Shown: positions 24,854 to 35,380 of the stretch, in pieces
How the letters are laid out: each line of letters starts with the position of its first letter
Position numbering within the stretch: position 1 is the stretch's first letter
Notes under the pieces: model-generated
Database searches by the model: none
Seen by the model: only the letters and a program-made list of their open reading frames with translations
Told to the model about the DNA's origin: nothing
Source of the DNA: Blattamonas nauphoetae
Lineage: Eukaryota > Preaxostyla > Oxymonadida
Length of the DNA: 64,000 bases
Assembly (NCBI GenBank): GCA_033064195.1
Contig: JARBJD010000018.1
Location: 1-64,000 of the forward strand
Direction: 5' to 3'
Made by a program: the position numbers and the translations under genes

Positions 24854-25448
24854 AGGATCGTTGACTGTGAGCAGTTCAGTTCACAACATCTCACGCTGCT
24901 CTTTCTTCATTTTCATCCGACAATCACCTTCACTTCACAACACGATCTCTGATTTCATCTCCAATACCGAACCCGCCCTTTTTCGTTTGTCGCTTCACGT
25001 TTTCCAACACTGTCTTGAGTTCATTTTCGACTCCTCATTCTCTCTTTTGTCTTGCCCACTTCGCCGATTGCGGTTGACGCCTTTTCGTGTCAACACACGT
25101 CGAAGCAGGACATGCCCAATCCCACCAAAAGACTCTCTCTGCATCTCCTGCCTTCTCGTCGTCTTTCACATCATCCTGTTTTGATTTATTTCCGAGACAT
25201 CACTCTCTCCTCTCATCTGCTCCGCCTCTGTCTTCCACAACCATCCCTCAGACACGGATGGTTGAGGTGGTACAGAAGCCTTCCTATCATCTGGAGCACT
25301 GGATGAGTGATGTCGCTCACTTCAGTTTCGAGTCACATCAGCACTTCACTTTCCAGTATTTTGCGGGTTTTTGATCATTTTTGAATCATTCTGAGCAAAC
25401 TGGGACAATCATCTCATTCAACGATGGGATGATCTTCGTCTCTTTCCA
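24854..25448. other. Intergenic
   Basis: Roughly 0.6 kb between two plus-strand genes. It holds a C/T-rich stretch and short open frames only. No RNA gene or repeat was recognised. Confidence 0.4.
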
Positions 25449-26627
25449 ATGAGAAAAACAATTGTTTCTTTGAACACCCCGAACCACACCCGTGTGGTCC
25501 ATTCATCGAACTCACCGTTGACTGTCAAGCCAGTGCATGAACCATTCCTGAATTTCGATGTGAATTCACCATTGTCGTTTGATGACAAATCAGCCATTTA
25601 CTGTTCGCTCGTTGCCCTTGTGAAAGATGAATACCCATTTGACTTTTCTCTTCAAAACAAAGCTGTCCGGTTTATGAAGAGCTTCGACCCCGCCCTGGAC
25701 GATCAATTCGTGATTTACGGGAAACTCGTGACTGACCTGGTTCCTTCTCCTAACGGATCGCCTTCTGGCTTTGTGGAGAGCATTCTCACTCTGCTGTCAT
25801 CTCCCCACCCGAGAGTGGTTCAAATAGCGTTGACATTCCTCAGTGCAGTCACGGGAAGGTCGTCACAAGAAAACCAATGTTATCTCGTGGACTCAGATCT
25901 CATCACCAACGTCTTAGCGATTCTTCAACCTCACACACTGCCAATATCAGAAAATGAAACAATAATGAACGATCTCATCTGGATCATCTTCTATTGCCTC
26001 CAACTCGCAACTCCATTCTTTGCAAGGAGTCGTGGTCTCACTGATGCAGTCGACATATACAACCATCGTGAAATGATCCTTCAGAAAGTGGCGATTCCGT
26101 CATCACGATTTATTACATTTCTGATCTCCAATCGAAGCGTTCTCGAAGTGTCATTATTTCGCTCTTTCATGTCTCTTTTGGGTGCATTCCTTGGAATATG
26201 CCCATTTCATCGTCCAACCCTGGATTTTGTTCTCAATTCTCCGATTGTGGTGAGTTTGTCCAGCTGTAACTCCCCCATCGAAACGGATTCCCTTCTCTGG
26301 AATTCTCTCGATGAACTGTGGCGTCCCCTGACAAGAATACCGAATGAAGATCCAGAAACGATCAAAACTCAGAAACGGATGATGCAAGCTCTGATATCGG
26401 AAGGCTTCGAAGACACCCTCCAACAAATGGTGATGTACAGGAAAGGAACGAATTATGGCCTCAAAATCGTCGAAAGTTGTCACTTCATCTCAAACTTCCT
26501 TGGAATGAATGTGACGTTCACAGAAAACGAAAATGAAGAAGAATTCGAAATCAGCGATGATGAAGACAGCGAAGAATATGATGAAGAAGACAGCGAAGAC
26601 TATGATGAAGAAACAACAGAAAACTAA
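25449..26627 (+). CDS. ARM-like helical protein with acidic tail
   Basis: An uninterrupted 392-codon gene. The body is alpha-helical with a regular pattern of hydrophobic residues, for example FVESILTLLSSPHPRVVQIA and ALTFLSAVTGRSS, as in Armadillo/HEAT-type solenoids. The last 35 residues are almost entirely Asp, Glu, Tyr and Ser with near-repeats DSEEYDEE and DSEDYDEE. Families of this build are expanded in oxymonads as far as I know, but no function is established. There is no signal peptide or membrane segment, so it is probably cytosolic and a protein-binding scaffold; that role is inferred. The ATG chosen is the first in the frame. A distant relative follows at 27.7 kb. Confidence 0.7.
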   Translation: MRKTIVSLNTPNHTRVVHSSNSPLTVKPVHEPFLNFDVNSPLSFDDKSAIYCSLVALVKDEYPFDFSLQNKAVRFMKSFDPALDDQFVIYGKLVTDLVPSPNGSPSGFVESILTLLSSPHPRVVQIALTFLSAVTGRSSQENQCYLVDSDLITNVLAILQPHTLPISENETIMNDLIWIIFYCLQLATPFFARSRGLTDAVDIYNHREMILQKVAIPSSRFITFLISNRSVLEVSLFRSFMSLLGAFLGICPFHRPTLDFVLNSPIVVSLSSCNSPIETDSLLWNSLDELWRPLTRIPNEDPETIKTQKRMMQALISEGFEDTLQQMVMYRKGTNYGLKIVESCHFISNFLGMNVTFTENENEEEFEISDDEDSEEYDEEDSEDYDEETTEN

Positions 26628-27683
26628 AATAAATATGAACAGATTGTTGGCGATTTCGTTTTTGGACCATCCAAAACAAGAACCGCTTTCTCGTCGAAAC
26701 GCGGTGTGCCCAGCATTTCAACCATTCCACAGCCTTTCACGATGCCATTGATGTGTGTTCTCCTGTTTCTGTATTGTTCTGTTGATTCCTTCAGAAGTGC
26801 CACCTTCTTCTTCCACCTCCTCTCTCTTTCGACTGTCCCGCATCTTCTTTCTTTGAAACAGCCTCTCCTGCTCAGATGTCGACTGCCTCCTGAAGGATGA
26901 CGGACATAGATCGACGCCTCATCGCCAACGTCCTTTGGACCGAATCCCGAAAGATGCTCCCGACTGTCCTTCTTTTGTTGATCCCCAATTTGTTTTGGGA
27001 CAACACACTCACTTAAGTTGAGTTGGGGTTCATGTCAAGCTTAGCTGTTCAATACCTCGACAATACTGCACTATTTCGGTTTCTTTCTTTTCGCACATTT
27101 AGCACTTCATTTTAGAGAATCACCGACAACATGTCACTCTCCATCCTTCGCGTCCCGCATTTCCTCCGTCTTCACACCCTTTGCATCCTCTTTGCACTCT
27201 TGGTCAACTCACAACTTCGTCTCCAAAATTAAGAAAGGACTCGACCAGAAAACCACAACTCATCGTTGAATCTGACGCACATGCAACTTCCTCCATTCAC
27301 ACAAGCCGTTCTTGATCACTGGGAATGATTATCAGTTTGTCTCTTTGAACGGGAATCCCAACTGTTCATCGCCCAACCATTCGTTCAGTAGAAAGGCAGC
27401 GAACAGACAATTGCGGTATCTTGTGCCATCAGTGCTGATGATTGGTGGAACAAAGGATACAGAGCTGAAATATCAACATGCATCGAAAAAACAATGATGA
27501 AGTATTGACTCGTCGGAGAGAATTTAAAGTGCGATCGTTGTCTCTGCTTTTTGTTGTCCACTTCATCTTCGTTTGATATTTGCGTCCAGTTTCCGCATTT
27601 TGTCGGTTTGAGAATGTCGATGGAGAACCCATACTTTACTCATTGACTGCTCAAACGCACCTCGTGGGTCTTGTTAAGATTGA
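26628..27683. other. Intergenic
   Basis: About 1.05 kb with only short open frames. One near 26.7-26.9 kb is hydrophobic but has no other support. No repeats, inverted repeats or RNA genes were recognised. Confidence 0.4.
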
Positions 27684-29854
27684 ATGGGAGCGAAACAGTC
27701 TAAATCGAACGTGGAACATGCACCAACTCATGTGAATCACAAAAGCAAATGGAATACAGCCCAATCTCTTTCGAGACATTCTTCTTTCTCTGGCTCTCCA
27801 CCTGACATACCATCGCTTCTAGAAAAATTGAAATGTGATGATGAAGATATGATTGCCGACACACTCCGAACATTGCAGAAAGTGGTCTCTGGTGTGTCCT
27901 ATAGTTGTTCTCATCGATTTCTTCCTGACTGTTTTGGATGATTTGAATGTGTTTCAGAAAGTGAGACGGATGACAGTTTTGATGATTGGTGTCCATTTCT
28001 GTCTCCACTGTGTTGTGGAACACACTCATCTGGACTTGTGGTCTCTCCTCTTCTCTTTTGTTCATTTTCGCTTTCAGGCTGAACTGATGAAACTGCTTGA
28101 GATTCTTTGTTTGTGGTTTTCTTGGTTGTGATGATGAGTGTCATCATTTCTTGCTTTCTTTCAGATTCGAAATCGCCCTCGTTCGTTCGCTCTTCGCTTT
28201 CGTCTGAAATCGCTTCTTTCGTGTTCAGGCAATTTGGAGATTGGTCTTCATGCCCTGCATTGGAATCAGTGTGTTTCATTCTTTCATCTTGCTCACTTGT
28301 TTTCAGTGTTGTTCCTGCATGGAATCACTCTTCTTCGAACCTGAAATCGTCGACTCGCTTTTCCTCCAGCACAAGAACTTTATCATTTCCACCTTCATCA
28401 AGATCGGGAATTCGTCTCCTCATTCTGCAGTCCTCACCACTTTGGCTCGGATTTCTCTCTTCCCTCATCTCAGACTCGCCTCCAACTCTCTCTGGGCTCT
28501 TTATCATCCCATCAAACGGAATCCAACGACTCTCACTCATCTCCCCTCACCCATCTTCCCATCATCTTCGCCAAGCCAACAATATTCTGGTCTCTCATTC
28601 CTGGCTGCTCTGACAAAGAAACTCCGAATCGTTTTCTCCGAATTTCAAACTAATCTCCCAACCGATCCTTCAAACCTCCCAAAATACACCCAACTCACGA
28701 ATGACGATCCTTTCATCATCGCGCGTTCACTTACCTTCTGTTCAACCTCCTGCAACCTCCCACTTCTTTTTTTGAACGCAACTCCACCAATCGAAGTGTG
28801 TTTTCACTCTCTTCATCATTTCTTGTTATTTCAGGTTGATTCGGAGATCATCCGAGAATTGATTCTCTTTGTGAAAGAAGCTCTCCCAACGATTCTCACG
28901 AACATTTCAACCATCGACACTCTCATCGCTTCTCTTCCCTCCGACTCTTCTCCAACCACTCCATTATTTTCTAGTGATGACACACAAATGATGGCTTCTC
29001 TCACACCCCTTCGGAAAGAGTGTGAACGCTTTATTCGAAATGGATGGTGTTTCATCGTCGAATTAGCATTCAACATCACCGATCCCCACAAATCTTCCTT
29101 CCAAACAATCATCCTCGATGATCCATTATTCCCCGACCTCATTCTCACCTCTCTCAAGCTCCAGCACGAAGAAGTTGCAGTTTTCCTGATCATTGCGATC
29201 ACAAACATCGTGATCCGGATTGAGTCGATGAAAGGAAAATTCATGACAACGCGTCTTGTTGATCGGATGTTTGAAACCGTCGATTTTGTTTCTCTTCCTC
29301 TCTCCGAATCCAAAACTCTTTTGCATCTCACAAAATTCCTCTCCATCATGTTTATTCCGATTGGAATGGATGAAGAAGCACTCTTCGAACAATATTGTCG
29401 CATTCGTGTTTCTGTGTTCGAGCCAGCCAAACAATTCATCGTTTTCATGTTCCACAATTCGAAGAAACTCGTTCTGGACGCAGAACACACCGCTGAACTC
29501 AAAGATCGCCTCTGCTGGATCCACCGTCACATCAAAAACATGGAACTTCGATCCGACGAGCATGACGCCGACATTGTGTCTGAACTTGTGAAATGGGAAA
29601 TGCGATCGATGGTCGAGATGGAGGACGAAGTGAATTTTGAAATGGGCTTCCAGACCATGCTGAACAGAACATGGGAGTGGAATCGAGACAAACGAGAGCG
29701 ACAGAAGAGACGAGAAGTGCTGTTGAGAGAAGAAGGGTGGGACGATGGTTTCGAACTGCGAGTGGTGGGGATGGAGATGACCATCCATCAAAAGATTCGA
29801 AATATTGCGAGACGATTCCGAGTTGATCAGACTTTCAATGCAGATGAACTGTGA
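27684..29854 (+). CDS. ARM-like helical protein, N-myristoylation signal, multi-exon
   Basis: The start MGAKQSKS fits an N-myristoylation signal (Gly2, Ser6), suggesting membrane attachment. The first exon (27684-27891) carries SLLEKLKCDDEDMIADTLRT. An intron at 27892-27957 leads to an acidic, Cys-containing segment (ESETDDSFDDWCPFLSP). More short introns follow, one starting about 28038 and ending at 28077, one ending near 28169 and one at 28796-28834 (39 nt). The exact exons between 28.1 and 28.3 kb are unsettled because two splicing patterns both keep a frame. The main body from about 28.3 kb is helical, and the C-terminus is charged and likely coiled (NRTWEWNRDKRERQKRREVL). It is related in style to the gene at 25.4 kb. 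Function unknown. Confidence 0.65.
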
Positions 29855-30008
29855 TCGAGGTTGGGAATCTGTCGGACATTCATCCTTCGCTCTTCCTCTT
29901 CAGTAGTGCGAAAGTTTATATCACCGAACACTCCTCACCTCACTCTCACTCATCACTTCGCATCTCTTCTCATCTCTCCTCATCGCGTTGAAACTGGCCG
30001 TGTCGTGA

Positions 30009-31291
30009 ATGAAGTTGGTGGAGTGTCTGTCTGTCCCTCCCACTCATCCGCCAGACAGAGACGAGCGAGCATGGAGAGATGAGAACGAAACGGTCGCCGT
30101 GTCATCCTCGTTGGGATTGCGGGACTGGAATGGACAGTGTCATCTGACGACCTCGCCGAAACAGAATGACACAGTCACTTCGCTCGCTCACCCTCCATTC
30201 CACTCGTCCACATCTCTCACTGTCCACATCTCCGCCTCCACATCAATCGATCAATGGATGAGCCAACTGACCGATTGGATGTCACGCTTGTCGACCATTT
30301 CATTGAAAAGGATCACTCGAATGGGAGCTGTCACGATCCACACTCTTCGTTGATCTCCTCTCGCTGAGCTCTTCTCGCTTCGAGATTGGCCACTCTTGTC
30401 CCATTTCTGAAAGTTGTCCGCCGGGTTGTGCCAGTTCTGTCTCGTCAGTGCTGTTTAAGATTTCATAATGGTGGATGATTTGAAGACACAGTCCAACCAT
30501 GGCTTCATCGACCTTTCGTGCTCTGGGATCAAGGTGAATGCCAATCGGTCCATAAGAATCTTTGCGAGGTGATTCAGGATCGAGATGGCATTGAATGTCG
30601 ACGAGCTCTGATGAAGGTTGGTCGACAGTCGAGAGCGCATCCTTCACTCTTCCACAGGTTCTCTGCTGTCTTTCGTTTGGCAGAACACTCCTCGCCTCAC
30701 TCTCACTCATCCCATCATCTCTTCTCATCTCTACTGATTCTCTCGACACAACTGCGACTATCGCCATCCGCGAATGTCACTTCGAGCTCCGCACAAATCT
30801 CACCGTCCCGCTCATTTCATGTGCATGCAGCTCGTTGGTCATCAAACAGACGTCTTTCACAACTCCAACTCCAAATGTCATCGCTTCTCCACTCGTCTCC
30901 TCTTCCACACGCTCAGCCTGTCTCAGCGTCGACAGATGGGCAGCGATGGAGAGCTCCAGAAGTGGCGAAGGCAGAAGAGGAGAAGGATTTCGGGAGATTG
31001 ATTGATGAACACAAAGTGGCAGTTTTTAGTCTTGGCCTCATCATATGGGAAATCGAGACTGGTCTTGTGCCGTTCGGGGAGCTTGATGCGATCAACGCTC
31101 AGCGACAGATCGGAACTGGCACGCTTCCGAAGATGGAAGGAGTGAATTCGAGGATGGTGGATGTGATCGGGAGCTGCCTGCGACTGGAGCCCGACGACTG
31201 ACCAACGCTGTCCACAATCTGGACTGCTCTTCATTCCATCCCAGACGAAGCTCCACCAGTTGTGGAGAATGACATTGTGGGAACACACTGA
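30009..31291 (+). pseudogene. Fused relic of a gene C-like receptor pseudokinase
   Basis: A beta-helix-like piece (ATIAIRECHFELRTNLTVPL, about 30.77-30.9 kb) is followed in another frame by a kinase C-lobe from 30.93 kb. The lobe has QRWRAPEV, AVFSLGLIIWEIETGLVPFG and ELDAINAQRQIGTG, closest to gene C. A TGA at 31199-31201 falls where gene C has the Arg codon of its RPTL motif, and the frame continues after it for about 30 codons. The transmembrane region and most of the extracellular part are missing, so this is an internally deleted pseudogene. Upstream, 30.0-30.35 kb has a further degraded coding-like frame. Confidence 0.7.
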
Positions 31292-31667
31292 CGGCAAGCT
31301 GACTTTCTTTATGTTCTGTTCCTCCCTCCTGTATTCTTCATTCTCTCAGTATCCATTACAACAGCTCTGATAACCGATCACCTCACTCCAACACGTCACA
31401 TCTGAGCTGAACCATATTCTTTCGTTGTCTCCGCATCTATTCTACATGACCACGTCACGTCCTCATCTGACCAAACACTCCTCGCCTCACTTGCACTCAT
31501 CCCTCCCTCCCTCTTCTCCGCTGGTTGCGTTGAAACTGACCATCTCTTCCAAGTTCAGTTTGTTTCACACTGTTCCTGTGAATAGTGTCGGGCATTGCAT
31601 CTGCTGGCCTCGCTGGTGCCACCAATCCTTGCGTCCGTGAAATCCCCATAGACAGCTTGAATGGTGA
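31292..31667. other. Intergenic
   Basis: About 0.38 kb with no recognised gene or repeat. The segmental duplication shared with the serpin locus begins immediately after it. Confidence 0.4.
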
Positions 31668-32405
31668 CAGACAAGAGGAACGAACTGGTCTTCTTCGAAG
31701 GACTCGTCACCTCCCTCGCTCTGTAACACCCGTTTCTATCTCTCTCTCCCTATCGCTCTGATGCATACAGTTTTCTTGTTCAGTTGTTCCTTACAACATA
31801 CTTCACATTCAGGAGGCGTTCTCGTCTCAGTTTGTTGTGTGAATCTCCAACAGGCAGAATCCTTCTTGAATCAGACTTTGGGATTCCGAATTCAATCTAA
31901 TCATCCACAGAAGAGAGATCAGATGTGATGAAATGAGAAGAGAACTCGAGAATCAGGAGCAGTTTCTGAGCCCATTCTCAATCTTTCTCAACATTCGGTT
32001 AATCGATTCCAGAATTTCGGAAAAATGATCTTACAGAAGAGCTGAATGGAGATGAAAACATCAATCGCCAAACAAGGAAAGAGAATGGTCAAAAATCGAG
32101 CAAAAACAGAACGATTGAGAAAAGGTGACCATGTCAAGAAGAAACGAAGAGAAGGAATGGTGTTCTGAAGGAAAGGCGAGCCGAGTGCACGATATTGGAG
32201 CAATTGACAAGTAATCAATTTGTTTGCCAATTGGAAGAGACTTAAAGACACAAACCATCGACAGGAAATGTCGACATCATTATGAAAATAAGACTGAACG
32301 AAGATGCGAAAAGAAGAGCTAACTGGGCGTGATCAAGAAAACAATAGAACAAAAGAATGACAACAAACAAGGTGAAACTGTTTGAGCTGATCGAACTCGG
32401 GTTGA
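31668..32405 (+). repeat. Duplicated serpin 3' end and spacer
   Basis: Starts with a near-exact copy of the end of serpin exon 6 (sequence from 12745, coding DKRNELVFFEGLVTSLAL and a stop). It continues with the downstream spacer found at 12804-14430. No other serpin exon is present, so this is a 59-bp gene tail without function. The copy lacks both MITE insertions seen in the first block, which makes it the empty-site reference for the insertion at 13108. The block continues after the 2.9-kb element, at 35292, into copy D. Confidence 0.85.
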
Positions 32406-32623
32406 TAGACCCTCCACAAACCCGTTTTTAAATATAAACCCGTCTTTATTCAAAAATAAAATGAATAGTTGTCTCAACTCGGTAGGGAGTCAAAATGTGG
32501 TGTATTAAAAACCAGTTGTAGTAATTAGGTTATCTGAACTTGATTTAAAATGTTTGTGACTCTTTTTCAAATAATGGGTACTTAATTGAATCATATCTTC
32601 TATCTCAGAATTTAAGATCATCG

Positions 32624-32779
32624 ATGCCAAATTTGCCAAATACCACCTCTTCTCCATCATCACAACAGATTTTTCAAACGATTGCCTCATCGATAGACAA
32701 GCTCCTCAACGCATCGCAAAAGTCAATGATCAATTCGTTCTCCGGAGATCTAATTGAGAACTCGGAGAAACAAACATAA
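32624..32779 (+). CDS. Small ORF in the 2.9-kb element
   Basis: ATG-initiated 51-residue frame (MPNLPNTTSSPSSQQIFQTI at its start), Ser- and Gln-rich with a short helical stretch (SSIDKLLNASQKSMINSF). It overlaps the 5' end of the next frame. It may be a first exon of the element's long protein or a separate small protein. No family recognised. Confidence 0.3.
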   Translation: MPNLPNTTSSPSSQQIFQTIASSIDKLLNASQKSMINSFSGDLIENSEKQT

Positions 32780-34085
32780 CCAAACAACTCACTCCCCGCC
32801 CGTCTCCTATCCCACTCGCACACCAGGGCTCGATAAGGAAGTAGTCACCTCCCGCTCACACCAACCAACCCGTCCGCCCTGGCCTTCCCGCGCCACACAT
32901 TCCCCACAGCAGGTGCACCTCCAGCAAGCTCAGTCGTCTCTCTCCACACAGACGCCGTCGCTCCCTCACTCGCCCTCCCTGAAAGTTAGTCTTCGAAAGA
33001 CTCCGTGGCAGGTCATCCATGTCCGTCCATCACATCATTCTCCGCTTGTGATCCTCCCGCCACTTGCAAAAGGTAATATTCATCATCAGCGCCCCGGAAC
33101 CGCATTTTCATCGACAGTGATGACGAATCCAAAGAAGCAACAAACGCCAAACAACCTTCCCCCAAAAGCAGTCGCTACAACCGTCCAGAAGGGTGTCGAG
33201 ACTGTCCACGAACTGCGACTTGATTCATCCGACCTGCGCCTCCCACGATTCAGCTCAAAACGCACCTTCACTTCGAAAGAGGATGACTCGTCATTGGACC
33301 AGCAGTGGAATGGAACCCGGGCCGACCGCAGCCCCATCATCCCTTCCTTCTCGCACACCAAAGCCCGCTCTCTCGCATCCTCTCCTCGTGTCTCCAATCG
33401 ATCGTTAAGCTTCTCTCAAACATCATCACCCATTGCGAGCTCCTTCCTCGCCCACTCTTCGTCCAACCTCGCCGCTCCGAAACCACGCCAGCTGCCAACG
33501 AACCACGACGAGATCCCTCTCTCGCATGTCAACAAGAGCGACCAAGTTCCGCTCAGTCTGTCAGACGCCGTCATTGCTCTACGGAACATCAATTTGGTGG
33601 TTAAGGTGAAATGGTCTATCGAGGTAGACGAGGAGGAGCGAGTGATCTCGATGGAAGTGTCTGCTCCCGAACCGCCAGTACTCAACGAACAGCCACCCAA
33701 GACAGCAGAAGACGACGAGGAAGGGAATCTGTTCGTCAAGAAGCGGAAAGTCACCATCCTCACGCAGCCCCTCTCGACCTTCAAAGAAGAGACCGTCCCA
33801 GACACTACACCGGAGCCACTCCCCGACGAAGAGAAGAAGGAAGAGAAGGCACACTCCAAACCAACTGTTCACATCTACTCGCTGCCTTCCTTCACTCTCA
33901 CCTTTTCTGTTCCACCGAAAATGAAGAAGGTCATCCCGTCTCCGGTCGAATTGACAGTCACTTCACACACGACAGTCACCATCAAGTCCAACTTATCCCT
34001 CATCATTCTCCCACCAGAGTCAACTTCCACCGTTCTACTTCTGTCGCAATGCGAGATGGTCGACATCTCGATCGTCGACGACTGA
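32754..34085 (+). CDS. Element ORF1, Pro/Ser-rich protein, unknown
   Basis: 443 codons, open from 32754 (a TTG preceded by a stop). The first ATG in frame is at 33120, so either the protein begins there or an upstream exon supplies the start. The N-terminal 300 residues are Pro/Ser/His/Gln-rich and probably disordered. The C-terminal third is mixed, with charged stretches and strand-like hydrophobic segments (PTVHIYSLPSFTLTFSVPPK, SNLSLIILPPESTSTVLLLS). No catalytic motif is visible. It ends 10 nt before ORF2. Confidence 0.45.
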   Translation: MRTRRNKHNQTTHSPPVSYPTRTPGLDKEVVTSRSHQPTRPPWPSRATHSPQQVHLQQAQSSLSTQTPSLPHSPSLKVSLRKTPWQVIHVRPSHHSPLVILPPLAKGNIHHQRPGTAFSSTVMTNPKKQQTPNNLPPKAVATTVQKGVETVHELRLDSSDLRLPRFSSKRTFTSKEDDSSLDQQWNGTRADRSPIIPSFSHTKARSLASSPRVSNRSLSFSQTSSPIASSFLAHSSSNLAAPKPRQLPTNHDEIPLSHVNKSDQVPLSLSDAVIALRNINLVVKVKWSIEVDEEERVISMEVSAPEPPVLNEQPPKTAEDDEEGNLFVKKRKVTILTQPLSTFKEETVPDTTPEPLPDEEKKEEKAHSKPTVHIYSLPSFTLTFSVPPKMKKVIPSPVELTVTSHTTVTIKSNLSLIILPPESTSTVLLLSQCEMVDISIVDD

Positions 34086-34095
34086 GATTCGGACG

Positions 34096-34890
34096 ATGAA
34101 GAAGCGCGACATCCAACAATTTGTGTGGGAGCGGGCGGGGAAGGTGAAGGTGCCGTTCAGAGGGGCCACCCCGATGACTCCCATCATTGGCAAAGTGGGG
34201 CAGAGCAGCGGTGCGTACGATTGCGGAGGAAGGTGGATGGTGGACTTGAAGAAGGACGTGGATGCATACGAAGCGGAAGAGAGGGAGGAAGAAGAGCGGC
34301 GGGCGCACGAACGAAAACAGCTGCTCGCTCGCCTAAGTTTTGACTTTGACATGAAACGTCAGGAATTGAGAGAGGAGAAGCGGAGAAAGAGACGAGAAGA
34401 AGAACAAGAGGCTCTGATGAAGCAGGCCATGGAAATTGAGACCCTCTCCGAGACACCCTCCTCCTCTCAACTCGCAGCAGACGCGAAGCGCTCGGCTGAT
34501 CCCTTGCCCGCTCATCAGAAGGTGTCCTCCACTTCTTCGATGGCTGCTCCGAAGCAGACCAACCACCCGCTCTTCGGGCACTCTCCTCCGGAAAGACCAA
34601 AAGCAGTCCGACAAAAGACAGGACAGAGCCAAGCGACACTGCCCAACAAGCACTTCTCGATACAAGGACGGCGGGGAGTGAGCCGCAAGAGGTACTTGAA
34701 CCGCTCATTACACAACGCGCCATCACACCAACGCTCTCGTCACTCGGATCAACGTCAATCGTCGCTGCATCAACACGTACCACCTACGACAACGAGGGAG
34801 ACTGAGATGAACTCAGAGTCAGAATCGACATCAAGTTCCACTTCACAGAGAGACGAAGCTGACCCGCCACAGACACTGCCGTCCGAGTAG
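34096..34890 (+). CDS. Element ORF2, coiled-coil basic protein, unknown
   Basis: 264 codons from an ATG 10 nt after the ORF1 stop, in another frame. Such tight tandem spacing is unusual for separate nuclear genes. Residues 1-50 look folded (QQFVWERAGKVKVPFRGATP). A long charged coiled coil follows (EEREEEERRAHERKQLLARL), then a Ser/Pro/Arg-rich tail. No transposase or DNA-binding domain is recognised. It is probably cargo or an accessory protein of the element. Confidence 0.45.
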   Translation: MKKRDIQQFVWERAGKVKVPFRGATPMTPIIGKVGQSSGAYDCGGRWMVDLKKDVDAYEAEEREEEERRAHERKQLLARLSFDFDMKRQELREEKRRKRREEEQEALMKQAMEIETLSETPSSSQLAADAKRSADPLPAHQKVSSTSSMAAPKQTNHPLFGHSPPERPKAVRQKTGQSQATLPNKHFSIQGRRGVSRKRYLNRSLHNAPSHQRSRHSDQRQSSLHQHVPPTTTRETEMNSESESTSSSTSQRDEADPPQTLPSE

Positions 34891-35380
34891 AAATGGCTCT
34901 GCTCGGGGATTGTCCCGTCGACTGTCGCAGACGCGGACGTCCTCACAGTCTCCAAGTCTCATCCCCAAAGACTCTGTCAACGTCCTCACCAACACTGGGC
35001 ATTCGCCAGACCGGGTCGAACATCCCCCAGCCAGCTGGACAGGCACCCAGACAGGACAACCAGAGTGCAAGCCTGAAAGCCAGTGGATGTGATCCATTCT
35101 TTTCATCTCCCCATTCATTGGACTCTTTCTCATTTCATCGATCAATTGCATGGACACTTTTCTCTCAAACTACCATTGTCAATGAGTTTATTAGTGGTAA
35201 TATGAAAACAATTTTCGACTATAGTACGAATTCTGGGTCTAGCCGAATAAAAACGGGTTTATATATTTTTGACGGGTTTGTGGAGGGACTATGAGATGAG
35301 AGTTGTGAAATGATGGACGTATCCGCGATCCAATTGACGATGAAGGAACGAGTGTTTGGAAAATAATCGAAGATAGATCC

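Larger units (their letters stand above)
32406..35291. mobile_element. 2.9-kb TIR element with unknown ORFs
   Basis: Bounded by imperfect inverted repeats of about 50 bp that begin TAGACCCTCCACAAACCCG (left) and TAGTCCCTCCACAAACCCG (right end, reversed). Each repeat has AAACCCGT twice. A 3-bp duplication TGA flanks it (32403-32405 and 35292-35294). The paralogous site at about 15.47 kb reads through without the insert and with one TGA. The interior is more GC-rich than the flanks and carries plus-strand frames only. No transposase, integrase, polymerase or capsid-like motif was seen. The 3-bp duplication fits several cut-and-paste superfamilies (for example CACTA, Academ or Harbinger-like), but the termini match none that I can name. 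Confidence 0.85.

Noticed and set aside
32406-35291. A virus-like or Polinton-type element
   Set aside because: The target duplication is 3 bp, the element is under 3 kb and no capsid, polymerase, integrase or packaging-type motif is visible.
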